A stretch of 64,000 bases of DNA from UBA6522 sp965205045 (lineage in GTDB: Bacteria; Pseudomonadota; Gammaproteobacteria; Steroidobacterales; Rariloculaceae), in contig OZ242031.1 in the NCBI GenBank assembly GCA_965205045.1, forward strand, positions 1,736,001 to 1,800,000. Direction: 5' to 3'. How positions within the stretch are numbered: position 1 is the first letter of the stretch; the number at the start of each line of letters is the position of its first letter. The notes under the pieces are model-generated. The model saw nothing but the letters and a program-made list of their open reading frames with translations. It was not told the origin of the DNA and did not search any database. The translations under genes and the position numbers were made by a program. Positions 24,229 through 31,909 of the stretch are shown here, piece by piece.

Positions 24229-24810
24229 ATGATGATGCGATTTGGCGTTGCCGCCTTGGTTTGTGTGCTTTGGCTGCCGGTGGCCGCGTTCGGGAATGGG
24301 GCAAGCGAAGACCGGATTTATTATCCGCCTGATACCCCGTGGGCACCACAATACGTGCAAGCTGGAGACGGGACGGAGGTCTACAGGCAGGATGACGTGG
24401 ATTGGATAGAATTGGCTTGCAGGAGGTTTGGGGTGTTTAGAAGGTTTTGTGAGGACCTAGTTGAAGAGGTTGGATGGGAACTCGCCGAGAGAGTTTTGAA
24501 TAGCATGGCTGCCACGCTGGATACCGCGCTTTACATGTACCACAAATGTCTAAGAAATCTCGCTACGCCGAGTATTTGCGGAACCCGACCCAGTGCCTAT
24601 TTTCCAGTATACACAGGGCCTGCCAACCTCGAGCCGGAGCCGGAGCCGGAGCCGGAGCCAGTCGTAATCCCTACTCCGCCGCCGCCGATTGAACCTATCG
24701 AACCCGATCCGCTGGATTATGACCCATGCGAAGATGAAACCATCCCACCCCCGGATAAATGGAATATCTATTTTTGCCCAGGTTACGAAGCTTACGACAA
24801 CGATTGGTAA
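24229..24810 (+). CDS. Secreted hypothetical protein with Glu-Pro repeat
   Basis: The 193-aa product starts behind GGGAGGAA and has a clear signal peptide (MRFGVAALVCVLWLPVAAFG, cut after about residue 22). The mature part has eight cysteines, a helical middle (VDWIELACRRFGVFRRFCED) and a rigid EPEPEPEPEP run followed by PTPPPPIEPIEPDP near residues 133-157. The C-terminal part is acidic (EDETIPPPDKWNIYFCPGYE). An exported protein with a proline-rich spacer seems likely, but I recognise no family. It lies just upstream of the integrase on the opposite strand (divergent), followed by its own terminator. Confidence 0.65.
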   Translation: MMMRFGVAALVCVLWLPVAAFGNGASEDRIYYPPDTPWAPQYVQAGDGTEVYRQDDVDWIELACRRFGVFRRFCEDLVEEVGWELAERVLNSMAATLDTALYMYHKCLRNLATPSICGTRPSAYFPVYTGPANLEPEPEPEPEPVVIPTPPPPIEPIEPDPLDYDPCEDETIPPPDKWNIYFCPGYEAYDNDW

Positions 24811-24839
24811 GCGACCGGCGGTTGCCGTGGCCTTCAATG

Positions 24840-24867
24840 AACCCCGGCCAAGCGCCGGGGTTCTTTA
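24840..24867 (+). terminator. Rho-independent terminator after the secreted-protein gene
   Basis: AACCCCGG (24840-24847) pairs with CCGGGGTT (24855-24862) across a 7-base loop, followed by CTTTA. It lies 30 bases after the stop at 24810. Confidence 0.65.
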
Positions 24868-25093
24868 TGGGTGGCATGGCGGACCTGACCGCCACGGGCT
24901 TCATCAAGCATGTTTGTCCCACCTGCCGGGAGCGGCCGAAGTAGCCCAAGGCGGCCCGCGAAGACGGTTCGACGACCCCTTTATTGTACCGCTCAAAATT
25001 TTCTCTCGGCGGGTATCGTTTGTCGGGCCATACCTACCAGTGCTTCGCCAATGTGATATATGGAACTGACTGTGTCATTGGCAATGGGTTTCA

Positions 25094-25858
25094 TTGGGCC
25101 GCCACGGGTTACGGTGGGTCAAGCCCGACGGCGGACTCAAGGACATGATGGCGCGGGTCGTGCTGCTCGCCATGCATCGGGACGGGTTCATCGAGCTGCC
25201 GCCGCCCAGGTGGAAGCGGGGCCGGCCGAAACCCATCGCGTTCGGGCCCGGCACCGAACCGCCGCTGTTCCCGCCCCCCACCAGCCTTCAGGACGTCCGC
25301 CCGTTGCAAATGCGCATCGTCGTGCACAGCACCCGCGAGGGCCGGCTGTGGAACGAGTTCGTCGCCCGCCACCACTACCTCGGCCACACCACCCTGGTCG
25401 GCGCCCAGATGCGCTACGCCGTGCACGACCGCAACGGCACCGCACTGGCCATGCTCGGGTTCTCCACCGCCGCCTGGAAGCTCGCCCCGCGCGATGAGTT
25501 CATCGGATGGTCGCCGCACAAGCGCGAGAAGAACCTCCCGCGGGTCATCGACAACCCCAGGTTCCTGATCCTGCCCTGGATCCGCATCCCCAACCTCGGC
25601 TCGCACCTGCTCGCCCTGGTGCGCCGGCGCCTGCCCAGGGACTGGGCCGAGCGCTACAACACCACCCCCATGCTGATCGAATCGTTCGTCGAAATCCCGT
25701 GCTACACCGGCGCCGTGTACCGGGCCTCGGGCTGGATCCATGTCGGGACCACCCAGGGACGGGGGCGCTACGACCGGCACACCCAACGAGCCCAGCCGAA
25801 AAAGGACATCTGGCTGCGCCCCCTGCGAAAAGACTGGCGACGCACGCTCAATCGCTAG
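25094..25858 (+). CDS. DruA-like DUF4338 protein
   Basis: The protein of about 254 aa matches the DUF4338 family that includes Druantia protein DruA: FVARHHYLGHTTLVGAQMRY, then AMLGFSTAAWKLAPRD, FIGW, NPRFLILPWIRIPNLGSHLL, YNTTPMLIESFVE and GRGRYDRH. The start is uncertain. TTG at 25094 gives the longest frame, and the usual N-terminal domain seems short (RWVKPDGGLKDMMAR), so the gene may be 5' truncated. No druB-E genes or large helicase are nearby, so this is not a complete Druantia system. Solitary DUF4338 genes are frequent and often behave like mobile-element genes. Confidence 0.75.
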   Translation: MGRHGLRWVKPDGGLKDMMARVVLLAMHRDGFIELPPPRWKRGRPKPIAFGPGTEPPLFPPPTSLQDVRPLQMRIVVHSTREGRLWNEFVARHHYLGHTTLVGAQMRYAVHDRNGTALAMLGFSTAAWKLAPRDEFIGWSPHKREKNLPRVIDNPRFLILPWIRIPNLGSHLLALVRRRLPRDWAERYNTTPMLIESFVEIPCYTGAVYRASGWIHVGTTQGRGRYDRHTQRAQPKKDIWLRPLRKDWRRTLNR

Positions 25859-26408
25859 AATCCAGCCGTCCGCAACGATCGCGAATCCAGCCCATCGGCG
25901 TGTCGCCATCCCCCGGCCGCCGAACGGTTACCTTGAAACGCAGAAACGGCGAGCAGAAATCCGGACAAGAGCACGCTTGACTTCGAAAAAATCTGTATGC
26001 GGTTTGCTTACGGTTTTCTGCAGGCCGAAACTAATATTAATAATATCAGTTAGTTATGTGTAGGAAAGGCCGTAACAGCCGTAAGGGCGGAGTTGTCGAG
26101 GCGGTTTAGCGAGTGCCTCTGCCCCGAAGGATATGGACAGAAACTGGACCAGCGGCATGTGCGTCGCAATCGCCGTTGATTGTGCCGCCAGTGTGAGTAC
26201 GGATGATTCTCAAGGAGCTACTATCGGAAGATACACCGCTTGTTTCCATTGAGAGTTATTCTCCAACTGAAACGGTGATGAAAAATGATGCCTGCGGCCG
26301 CCGAAGGCGGGGATTGAAAGTAGTCGCTGACATCGAGTGATCGATTTTATCTGCGCAAACCTTTCCGGAGGCCCAATCTATCGCGGTGGCCCTGGCGTAA
26401 TGCCTAAT
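25859..26408. other. 550-bp stretch without a recognisable gene
   Basis: It holds an AT-rich imperfect palindrome (ACTAATATT...AATATCAGT at about 26031-26051) and a single CRISPR-repeat-like segment at 26290-26320 (CCGCC-GAA-GGCGG hairpin followed by GGATTGAAAG). No second copy of that segment follows. I see no reading frame of note on either strand. Confidence 0.5.
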
Positions 26409-27461
26409 TCAATCCCCTTCGACTAAGTATTGTTTCAACGCGTCAGCAAGGCACTGTGCCTCAGTGTAGGAAAGGTACGGTCGTTTAATGGTTGCCGCCC
26501 AAAAGAAATTCTGTCCAATGATCTCTTGAACCATGCGGAACGGCATCGCGTTCGGTTCTGCTCCGCGTTGCGGAACCGGCGTGATGAACTCGACATCGCG
26601 ATAGAGAGTCTTCGGACCGTCAGTCTTAACCTTACCGGGTCGCACCTTCGCAGCCGCCACGATGCCTGTCCACCTGTGCGAGAAAAACACAAAGTCGCCG
26701 ACATTTACTCTTTGTACGTTGATCTTGGCGTCTCCGAACGCAGCCACTCGACGGTTCTCCATCATGTACCAAATGGACTCCTCGCTATATCTTTGGTTGG
26801 TATCAAATAGTACGCCCTTCAAACGCGCGGGATTTGTGTGCCTGTCATATGGTAGGGCGAAGAACTCAAAGTATCGCTCGCCTGCTAGTTCGTAGATTCG
26901 GTAGGGCAGAAAGTCGATGGAGATTCCGCGCGTGCGCCAGTAGTCGACCGCGGCAATCAGACTGTCATCGGCGGCGCTGCCGATTACTACAAGATGCTGC
27001 CGACGGTTGAAGTCCCTAACGCCCAGTGAATGGTCTAGGTCGAAAGCCTCGCGGTGTGCTTTGGCTAGGTCCGCCCCATCCCCGGAGTGTTTCCGGAACA
27101 TGTCTTGGAGCCGGGCATGGGTCCATTGTCCGGCATCCTGCGAGTAGCGCAACGCTTGATGCACGGCATCTTCGCCAGCCGTGCGCCGTTTCAACTCGAA
27201 GATAGTGAGGTCGCCCACCTCATTCAGCGCGTAGATGTCAGCCGCTTTCTGGCCCTGTTTCTCTTGCCAGATTGGCAGCAATCTGGCGTCTTCGAACAAT
27301 ACGCCGAAGATGTTCTGAGCAATGAGGTTTTCCAAGTCCTTCTCAAGCTGGCCAAAGCTCGCAATGTCCTTGAACGCGATCGGTTCGATCCCGTCAAATC
27401 GTTCGTTCGTGGTGCTTAGTTTGTACAGCAATGGCTTTTTTCCACGCACCGAAACTAACAT
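26409..27461 (-). CDS. PD-(D/E)XK nuclease-like protein with C-terminal EVE/PUA-like domain
   Basis: In the 350-aa protein the N-terminal half resembles DUF91/NucS-type PD-(D/E)XK folds. The Asp lies in QKAADIYALNEVGD, followed by the E-x-K motif in LTIFELKRRTAGEDAV (about 88-103) and QALRYSQDAGQW. The last 130 residues (VNVGDFVFFSHRWTGIVAAAKVR, with partner elements FRMVQEIIGQNFFW) look like an EVE/PUA-type domain, which reads modified bases. The combination suggests a modification-sensing nuclease such as a type IV restriction enzyme, or an RNA-directed one. This is inference from domain order. The gene stands alone, with the IS4-like element 178 bases upstream of its start. Confidence 0.6.
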   Translation of the reverse strand: MLVSVRGKKPLLYKLSTTNERFDGIEPIAFKDIASFGQLEKDLENLIAQNIFGVLFEDARLLPIWQEKQGQKAADIYALNEVGDLTIFELKRRTAGEDAVHQALRYSQDAGQWTHARLQDMFRKHSGDGADLAKAHREAFDLDHSLGVRDFNRRQHLVVIGSAADDSLIAAVDYWRTRGISIDFLPYRIYELAGERYFEFFALPYDRHTNPARLKGVLFDTNQRYSEESIWYMMENRRVAAFGDAKINVQRVNVGDFVFFSHRWTGIVAAAKVRPGKVKTDGPKTLYRDVEFITPVPQRGAEPNAMPFRMVQEIIGQNFFWAATIKRPYLSYTEAQCLADALKQYLVEGD

Positions 27462-27639
27462 AGACCCGCAGGATCTTTGATTCCGCCGGGGACTACCACC
27501 CCATATTGTGCTTAGCGCAGCTCCTGATCAATCAATTGCGTAGTCGAAGGGGGTCGTCCTTCGTCTCGTGGACTATGGCGACCAGCGCGAGTATTGCTCG
27601 TTCGCACCGGAATTTCTACGATCTCACTCGGGTATCGCC

Positions 27640-29235
27640 CAGCAATTCCCGCTACCTGCCGAACGCCAGTGATTTCGGGGTGTTCCAAGGGTTGGAAAAA
27701 TAGTTACTCGTAAACTTTTCCAGCGAAAATAGTATCATCACGCCGGTTTTTAATGTATCGGGTGATGAGCCATGTCCAACTTGCGGTTCCGAAAGACCTC
27801 GGGCGCCCCCGGATTGCTTCGCTTGGTGCGCAAGCGTTTCGAGCGGATCGAGGACCCCGTCGCCGGACGGGGGCTCAACCTCGCCGAGTTCGGTTTGAAG
27901 TACCCGTCGCTGTCGGGCTTTGAGCGCGATGCCCGCGGCGATGAGGCGGTCCGTTCGAACCTCAAGAGCCTGTACGGCGTCGGGCGGGCGCCCTCGGACA
28001 CCGCGATGCGCGAGCGGCTCGACAAGGTGGACCCGAAGCATTTGCGGCCCGCGTTCAAGGCGGTGTTCGCCGCCTTGCAGCGGGGCAAGGCCCTGGAGGG
28101 GTTCATGTGGATGGGCCATTACCTGTTGAGCGTGGACGGCACGGGGTATTTTTCCTCCAAGCGCGTGCGTTGCGACCATTGTTGCGAGACGCATCACCGC
28201 GACGGTACGGTGACCCATCACCACCAGTTGCTGGGCGCGGTGCTGGTGCATCCGGAGCATCCGGAGGTGTTCCCGCTGGCGCCCGAGCCCATCGTCAAGG
28301 CCGACGGGGCGAAGAAGAACGACTGCGGGCGCAACGCCTCCAAGCGGTTGCTGCGCGACACGCGCCGGGAGCATCCGCATCTGAAGCCGGTCGTGGTGGA
28401 GGACGCGCTGGCCTCCAACGGCCCGCACATCAAATTGCTCAAGGAACTGGACATGCGCTTCGTGCTCGGCGCCAAGCCGGGGGACCACGCGCACCTGTTC
28501 CAGTGGGTCGACGCGACGCCCGGCACGCGGACCTTCGAGACGGCGGACGCCGACGGCACGCGGCACCGCTTCCGCTACCTGAACGGCGCGCCGTCGGACG
28601 ACGCCAATTTCGAGCTGGAGGTGAACTTCCTGGAATATTGGGAAACCCGCCCGGACGGCAAGCAACGGCATTTCTCCTGGGTCACCGACCTGCCCATCGA
28701 CAATGCCAACGCCTTCGACCTGATGCGCGCCGGGCGGGCCCGGTGGCGCATCGAGAACGAGACCTTCAACACCCCGGAGAACCACGGCTACGGCTTCGAG
28801 CACAACTACGGCCACGGCGTGGAGCATCTGGCGACGGTGTTCGCCTTCCTGATGATGCTGGCCTTCCTCATCGATCAGGTTCAGCAACGCTGCTGCGCCC
28901 TGTTCCGGGCGGCCAAGGCCAAGGCCGGGCGCGCCGCGTACTTGTGGCGGAGGCTGCGGGCCCTGTTCATCGACTACTTGCTGCCGGACTGGGAAACGCT
29001 GTACAAGGCCATCGCGTTCGGCCATCGCCGCGGCACGCTGGAAGTGCATGACACCTCGTGACCGGGCCGCCGCGCCCGGGTGCGCGCGAAGCCGGCTCTT
29101 CAGGGAAACAGCCAGCCAAACAACTCCCACGGCGCCGGGCCAAGGATGCCGTTCCCCCCGCCGAAGGAGCCAACCCCCGGTTCGGCCCCGTTCCCGCGTC
29201 CAACGACGTTACAACCGCCTAAGCGGGAATTGCTG
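27640..29235 (+). mobile_element. IS4-like (possibly ISNCY) insertion sequence
   Basis: Terminal inverted repeats CAGCAATTCCCGCT (27640-27653) and AGCGGGAATTGCTG (29222-29235) bound a 1596-bp unit with one transposase gene. I see no obvious target-site duplication. The left end contains a small hairpin (CCGAA...TTCGG at 27659-27678). The solo end at 3816-3885 keeps a 5-bp stem there despite two changes. Family assignment is from the transposase. Confidence 0.75.
27772..29061 (+). CDS. DDE transposase, IS4-like/ISNCY
   Basis: The 429-aa transposase has a DDE-type core. The first Asp is in YLLSVDGTGYFSSKRV (about 120-135) and the second in KPVVVEDALASNGPHI. The Glu region is RWRIENETFNTPENHGYGFEHN (about residue 325 on), followed by HGVEHLATVFAFLMMLAFL. 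That Y/W-x-I-E-x-x-F-N form is typical of IS4-related transposases. A Cys/His cluster (RCDHCCETHH) follows the first Asp. The frame is uninterrupted, so the element may be active. Confidence 0.8.
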   Translation: MSNLRFRKTSGAPGLLRLVRKRFERIEDPVAGRGLNLAEFGLKYPSLSGFERDARGDEAVRSNLKSLYGVGRAPSDTAMRERLDKVDPKHLRPAFKAVFAALQRGKALEGFMWMGHYLLSVDGTGYFSSKRVRCDHCCETHHRDGTVTHHHQLLGAVLVHPEHPEVFPLAPEPIVKADGAKKNDCGRNASKRLLRDTRREHPHLKPVVVEDALASNGPHIKLLKELDMRFVLGAKPGDHAHLFQWVDATPGTRTFETADADGTRHRFRYLNGAPSDDANFELEVNFLEYWETRPDGKQRHFSWVTDLPIDNANAFDLMRAGRARWRIENETFNTPENHGYGFEHNYGHGVEHLATVFAFLMMLAFLIDQVQQRCCALFRAAKAKAGRAAYLWRRLRALFIDYLLPDWETLYKAIAFGHRRGTLEVHDTS

Positions 29236-29245
29236 AAACTTTATC

Positions 29246-29273
29246 TTGACACGCACGTGGCCTCGAATATACT
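29246..29273 (+). promoter_or_regulatory. Strong sigma70-type promoter of the candidate small RNA
   Basis: TTGACA (29246-29251), 16-base spacer, TATACT (29268-29273), 10 bases outside the right end of the IS4-like element. The -35 is perfect and the -10 differs from consensus in one base. No coding frame follows on this strand. Confidence 0.65.
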
Positions 29274-29279
29274 CTCAAA

Positions 29280-29478
29280 CTAGCCTTGTCCGGCGGAAAG
29301 CTCTTAACCGCAGCTTCTGAGTGGCGTGTGTTAGAGGGGACTGCGTAAGTGTCGCGCTAGCCATGATCAAAAGGAAAGGCTAGGCTGCTGCACTCGGCGA
29401 TCAACTACAGAGTAGTTGAATCCGTGGCCATAACTCAGAATAACCTGATGGCGGAGTATGGATTCATACTCCGCTTTT
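29280..29478 (+). ncRNA. Candidate structured small RNA, about 200 nt, unknown family
   Basis: A strong promoter (29246-29273) and a strong intrinsic terminator (29451-29478) enclose about 200 bases with no coding frame of note but clear hairpins. CTAGCC/GGCTAG pair at 29357-29362 and 29378-29383, and TCAACTAC/GTAGTTGA with an AGA loop at 29401-29419. A weaker AAGCT/AGCTT pairs at 29298-29316. It runs head-on into the three-gene minus-strand operon and its terminator T-run overlaps that operon's last stop codon. I do not recognise 6S RNA, tmRNA, SRP RNA or a known riboswitch. Transcription is inferred, not shown. Confidence 0.5.
29451..29478 (+). terminator. Rho-independent terminator with 10-bp perfect stem
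   Basis: GCGGAGTATG (29451-29460), loop GATT, CATACTCCGC (29465-29474), then TTTT. The T-run lies only on the plus-strand side, so it terminates plus-strand transcription. The facing gene's stop (29477-29479) overlaps it. Confidence 0.85.
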
Positions 29479-30325
29479 ACTTATCTGGCAGGATATAGTC
29501 GTTTGGAAAAATGTTGACATACGTCCTGTTGGAAACGTACCTGCGATTTCTTGATGATGTCCATAGATCACATTGAATCGTTGGAGATTTGTCCGAAGAC
29601 ACGTCGAAATGAAATCCTGGAAATAGGGACACTCCGTAGCGAAATCGCCCGCAAAAATACGTTCTATACTCGCTGGATTTAGGACGTGACTTTCCGTGGC
29701 ATTCAGTGTCCTTTGCTGGCCTGAATATCAATTTCTTGTCGTCCCTGTATCCTTGGTTGGCTGAATTCCATCTTTGTTTATATCTATTCTTGAATCGCTT
29801 TATTCTTTTCTTCAGATTTTCTTCATCGAGACCATTGTACCAGTACTTCTTCAAATCATCGGTTATTGAGGAAGTGAAGTTTCGGAGTGGCAAGGAGAGC
29901 GGAGACGATTTCCTTTGAGCGTAGGTGGAATCAGATACTTGGTGCAAGAGTGTCCTAATTTCACGTGTTCTTTTCTCCAAGTACTCTTTGGTGGGTCCTA
30001 CCTTATGTAGATAACTTGTTGGAATTGTTTCAATCCAAGACGCATGACCAAAAGCTTCTAACACTTGTTCGAGTTGCTCCGCAGTACTCGGCGTGTACAT
30101 CCACAGATAAAGTCGAGCCACCTGTGAAGGTTGACTATCCGTGGATAACTCATCGTGTAGTTTGTCAGCAGCAATTTTAATCGCTACATCACTAACTCCC
30201 ACATGCTTCTTCTTCACGGCAGGAGCAACTACACGAGATTTCGCGATACGGCCCTCCAAACGGGATAGCTCTGTTGCCAATGCCTCCAGAGCACCAATGA
30301 AGACAATGAAGTGTTCAACTGCCAT
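29477..30325 (-). CDS. Uncharacterised protein, third gene of AT-rich operon
   Basis: This 282-aa soluble protein is of unknown function. The N-terminal third is helical (FIVFIGALEALATELSRLEG), the middle is highly basic (LKKRIKRFKNRYKQRW), and the C-terminal 90 residues form a cysteine-containing beta-rich region (YFCGRFRYGVSLFPGFHFDV, ending YVNIFPNDYILP). I have a sense of seeing related C-termini in hypothetical proteins but can name no family. It overlaps the preceding gene by 11 bases, so the two are translationally coupled. GC content is well below the window's average. Confidence 0.6.
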   Translation of the reverse strand: MAVEHFIVFIGALEALATELSRLEGRIAKSRVVAPAVKKKHVGVSDVAIKIAADKLHDELSTDSQPSQVARLYLWMYTPSTAEQLEQVLEAFGHASWIETIPTSYLHKVGPTKEYLEKRTREIRTLLHQVSDSTYAQRKSSPLSLPLRNFTSSITDDLKKYWYNGLDEENLKKRIKRFKNRYKQRWNSANQGYRDDKKLIFRPAKDTECHGKSRPKSSEYRTYFCGRFRYGVSLFPGFHFDVSSDKSPTIQCDLWTSSRNRRYVSNRTYVNIFPNDYILPDK

Positions 30326-31040
30326 TTTTTGAGCATAGCTTAATCAAAATATCGAGCGGAATCTTTATTCTTGCCAATTCTTCGGTTGTCAAGCTGTCAA
30401 ACGCAGCAAAGACATTTGCCAAGCGATGATCTACAGTTGAGTCATGCATACCGCGTGCAGGACGAAGAAAAGTGGCACGTTCCAGGGAGTGCTTATTCAG
30501 CCAATTGTCAATTGCCGAGTGCGTTGCGTTGACCTTATCGCCAATGGATCCACCGGGAGGCGCGGCAGTTAAATCCCGCTTTTCGATTTCGTATGCGTTG
30601 TGGATTTCGGAATCAGCAGGGCCCTCGCTGACAGTGACGGCACCTCTCGCGTCAATGGTAACGTAACGAGCGCGCCCTTCAATAGGACCAACAAATGCAT
30701 TCCAGAATTCTTGCAAATATACATGGCGTTCCCGAATGTAGCGTGTTGATCCTTGGCCAACAAATAGTTCCCTTACATCTTCCGGCAATTGGATTGAAAG
30801 AGGCACGGCTCCAATTTTCTGTTCTACTCCTGGAAATTGGACTAGCTGAACTATAATATTCTGTCGAAGAAAGTCCTTGAGACCGCTCGTAAGGATTTCT
30901 CGATGTTCAGGTACTGCATGATTGAGGTATAAGCCGATCGCGCTTAGATAGCAAACGGATTGAGTTTGATCCCAGTGGGCACCAACAAACCTTTCTATAG
31001 TTCGTTTAACCTTTGACTCGGTTTCGGCTTGATTTATCAT
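30315..31040 (-). CDS. Uncharacterised protein, second gene of AT-rich operon
   Basis: The 241-aa protein shows no signal peptide, membrane helix or motif I can assign. It begins with a helical segment (MINQAETESKVKRTIERFV). The C-terminal part (KVNATHSAIDNWLNKHSLER, then THE-LA-type helices near LDSLTTEELARIKIPLDILI) is predicted helical. It sits between a PD-(D/E)XK protein gene (119-base gap) and an overlapping gene downstream; operon membership and low GC suggest arrival as a unit. Confidence 0.55.
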   Translation of the reverse strand: MINQAETESKVKRTIERFVGAHWDQTQSVCYLSAIGLYLNHAVPEHREILTSGLKDFLRQNIIVQLVQFPGVEQKIGAVPLSIQLPEDVRELFVGQGSTRYIRERHVYLQEFWNAFVGPIEGRARYVTIDARGAVTVSEGPADSEIHNAYEIEKRDLTAAPPGGSIGDKVNATHSAIDNWLNKHSLERATFLRPARGMHDSTVDHRLANVFAAFDSLTTEELARIKIPLDILIKLCSKNGS

Positions 31041-31159
31041 TTTTTTCTCTGGTGGTGATTCAAATTAGGAACGTTATGGAGTTACCGTCATGGATTGAGC
31101 AATGACGAGACGGGACTTAGACTAGTTGCTGAGCATGTCGATTCTCAAATTTATCGAGT

Positions 31160-31825
31160 TTAGGTAACCAAAGGTGGTCTGAGAAGATCAATAACGATTT
31201 GCCGTTCTTCTCTATGCATCAGTACACTCCGTCGAATATGTTTGGCAAACTGCATACGAAAGTCGTGCATTTCCCCATAGCCGTTGCACTGGTTCAACCT
31301 GGCAGCGATCCACTTCCAAAACATGGCTAAAACTGGTACTTCGGGTATATCCGGTGCAGCAGAAACAGGCGATCTCCCGAATGGAGTAATGAAGACTACG
31401 ATCTTATTTTCGCTGCTTGCATATTTTCTTCGAAGAAAATCTTGGTATCGGGAAATCTGTTGGTGTCCTTCTTCTGATTTGACCTTGACTTCAATTGCTA
31501 TTGCAAGATCCCGCGACTCTACCTGAGCGAACAAGTCTGTGCGTCCAGCCTCGCTGTCTCCGTGTTCTCGCTGGACCAATATTGTGTGGCTGAGATGAGG
31601 ATCAAGATTAATCTTTAGTTTTTTCGCGATCTTCTTTAGAAACTCTTGTTGAAATTCCTTGTTTTGTGGATCACTCAATAGCCAACGGAGCACGCTGGAA
31701 TAGCTGAGTTCTCGATGCGGTATTCCAAGTACGTCCAACGGGTCGAAGGGAGGCTGGAAAGTAGCCAGCCTTTGGTAATGTGGTGACGACAAGAGCTGAA
31801 TTTCCTTTCTTTCAAAGCCACTCAC
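31160..31825 (-). CDS. PD-(D/E)XK nuclease superfamily protein
   Basis: The 221-aa protein starts with a motif common to PDDEXK_4-like proteins (ELSYSSVLRWLLSDP near residue 39). The nuclease core follows: Asp in EAGRTDLFAQV (about 94-104), the E-x-K motif in LAIAIEVKVKSEEGHQQI (about 108-125) and a following QISRYQDFL helix. This is the right order and spacing for a metal-dependent DNA nuclease. It is the first gene of an AT-rich three-gene operon with two unknown proteins, pointing to a restriction-like or abortive defence role by inference. Confidence 0.7.
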   Translation of the reverse strand: MSGFERKEIQLLSSPHYQRLATFQPPFDPLDVLGIPHRELSYSSVLRWLLSDPQNKEFQQEFLKKIAKKLKINLDPHLSHTILVQREHGDSEAGRTDLFAQVESRDLAIAIEVKVKSEEGHQQISRYQDFLRRKYASSENKIVVFITPFGRSPVSAAPDIPEVPVLAMFWKWIAARLNQCNGYGEMHDFRMQFAKHIRRSVLMHREERQIVIDLLRPPLVT

Positions 31826-31909
31826 GTCTCTTGCTCCCGCTAGCCGAGGCTATTCCAACCCGATTGAATTGAGTGACGAAGTCATCAATAGGGAACTCGC
31901 GGAACAGCC

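Noticed and set aside
25094..25858. Complete Druantia system
   Set aside because: Only the DruA-like protein is present; no large DruE-type helicase or other partner genes lie within the window.
26031..26320. CRISPR array
   Set aside because: Only one repeat-like unit is present, with no regularly spaced second copy and no cas genes.
29280..29478. 6S RNA, tmRNA, SRP RNA or retron RNA
   Set aside because: None of the conserved sequences of 6S, tmRNA or 4.5S RNA is visible, and no reverse transcriptase gene is nearby for a retron.
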